Part shown: positions 5,039 through 5,217 of the stretch, piece by piece
Layout of the letters: each line of letters starts with the position of its first letter
Numbering within the stretch: position 1 is the first letter of the stretch
Assembly: GCA_016293535.1 (NCBI GenBank)
Contig: JAEDEB010000096.1
Coordinates: 1 to 5,217, forward strand
Direction: 5' to 3'
DNA length: 5,217 bases
Origin: Bacteroidales bacterium
GTDB taxonomy: Bacteria; Bacteroidota; Bacteroidia; Bacteroidales; UBA932
Made by a program: the position numbers and the translations under genes
The notes under the pieces: model-generated
The model's input: the letters and a program-made list of their open reading frames with translations, nothing else
Told to the model about the DNA's origin: nothing
The model's database searches: none

Positions 5039-5217
5039 CTATAGACTGTCGATTGTCGCAATATCCAATCCGGTTATCTGAGCAATCTGAGCAACGTCCA
5101 TACCTGAAGCCTTCAATGCCGAAGCAATCGCCTTCCTTGCCTCAGAAGCACCTTCTTCTCGTCCTTCCTTGAGGCCCTTGAGGAGGGCGGCCTGTTCGCG
5201 CTCCTTTGTGAAGAAGA
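5039..5217 (-). CDS. Rpn family / PD-(D/E)XK nuclease 'transposase' protein, C-terminal end only
   Basis: The minus strand from the window edge gives 58 codons then TAG at 5041-5039. The peptide starts FFTKEREQAALLKGLKEGRE and ends with KASGMDVAQIAQITGLDIAT then IDSL. This is the characteristic tail of Bacteroidota Rpn-like proteins (often annotated as PD-(D/E)XK nuclease family transposase): a charged Lys/Glu/Gly-rich helical linker with KG-KEG-EEG spacing, followed by a small helix-turn-helix-like module of the form G-x-x-x-x-x-I-A-x-I-T-G-L. The catalytic nuclease domain would lie to the right, outside the window, so activity cannot be judged. Members such as E. coli RpnA are recombination-promoting nucleases. 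It is convergent with the rhodanese gene, with no clear terminator in the 69-base gap. Confidence 0.82.
   Translation of the reverse strand, partial: FFTKEREQAALLKGLKEGREEGASEARKAIASALKASGMDVAQIAQITGLDIATIDSL

Noticed and set aside
1..5217. CRISPR array, tRNA, rRNA, insertion sequence ends or attachment sites
   Set aside because: There are no regularly spaced repeats, no cloverleaf-like sequence ending in CCA, no rRNA-like stretch, and no terminal inverted repeats with target duplications were seen.

Overview
The window looks like chromosomal DNA from a member of the Bacteroidota, most likely the Bacteroidales. The evidence is the set of promoter elements of the Bacteroides type (a TAnnTTTG -7 box, in the best case with a TTTG -33 box about 21 nt upstream), the near absence of Shine-Dalgarno sequences, and a protein set typical of gut Bacteroidales: a 450-residue Pgi, an Rpn-type nuclease tail and a short exported rhodanese. 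The base composition looks moderately GC-rich, and ATA (Ile) and AGG (Arg) codons are common. No species call is possible from this alone.

Layout, left to right. (1) Positions 1-418, minus strand: the N-terminal 139 codons of an unrecognised conserved-looking protein that runs off the window. (2) Positions 419-496: a compact divergent promoter region with two outward, partly overlapping Bacteroides-type promoters and two short palindromes. (3) Positions 497-2229, plus strand: a two-gene umuD-umuC operon with a 4-base ATGA overlap. It encodes the self-cleaving UmuD subunit and the UmuC catalytic subunit of translesion polymerase V. (4) Positions 2230-2386: a promoter followed by an apparently structured leader of about 130 nt. 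(5) Positions 2387-3739, plus strand: pgi, glucose-6-phosphate isomerase, with all catalytic residues present. (6) Positions 3740-3849: a long hairpin that is a good bidirectional terminator between convergent genes. (7) Positions 3850-4401, minus strand: an isochorismatase-family cysteine hydrolase with a nicotinamidase-like metal site. (8) Positions 4402-4567: a divergent promoter region carrying an exact 18-nt direct repeat. (9) Positions 4568-4969, plus strand: an exported single-domain rhodanese. (10) Positions 5039-5217, minus strand: the C-terminal 58 residues of an Rpn/PD-(D/E)XK 'transposase' family protein.

The genes do not form one pathway. umuDC is a DNA-damage tolerance module, pgi is core glycolysis and gluconeogenesis, and the remainder are small housekeeping or accessory enzymes. 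I found no CRISPR array, tRNA, rRNA, insertion sequence end or clearly new multi-gene system. The most unusual signals are non-coding: the 18-nt repeat shared by two divergent promoters, the mutually exclusive pairings in the pgi leader, and the overlapping promoters in front of umuDC.
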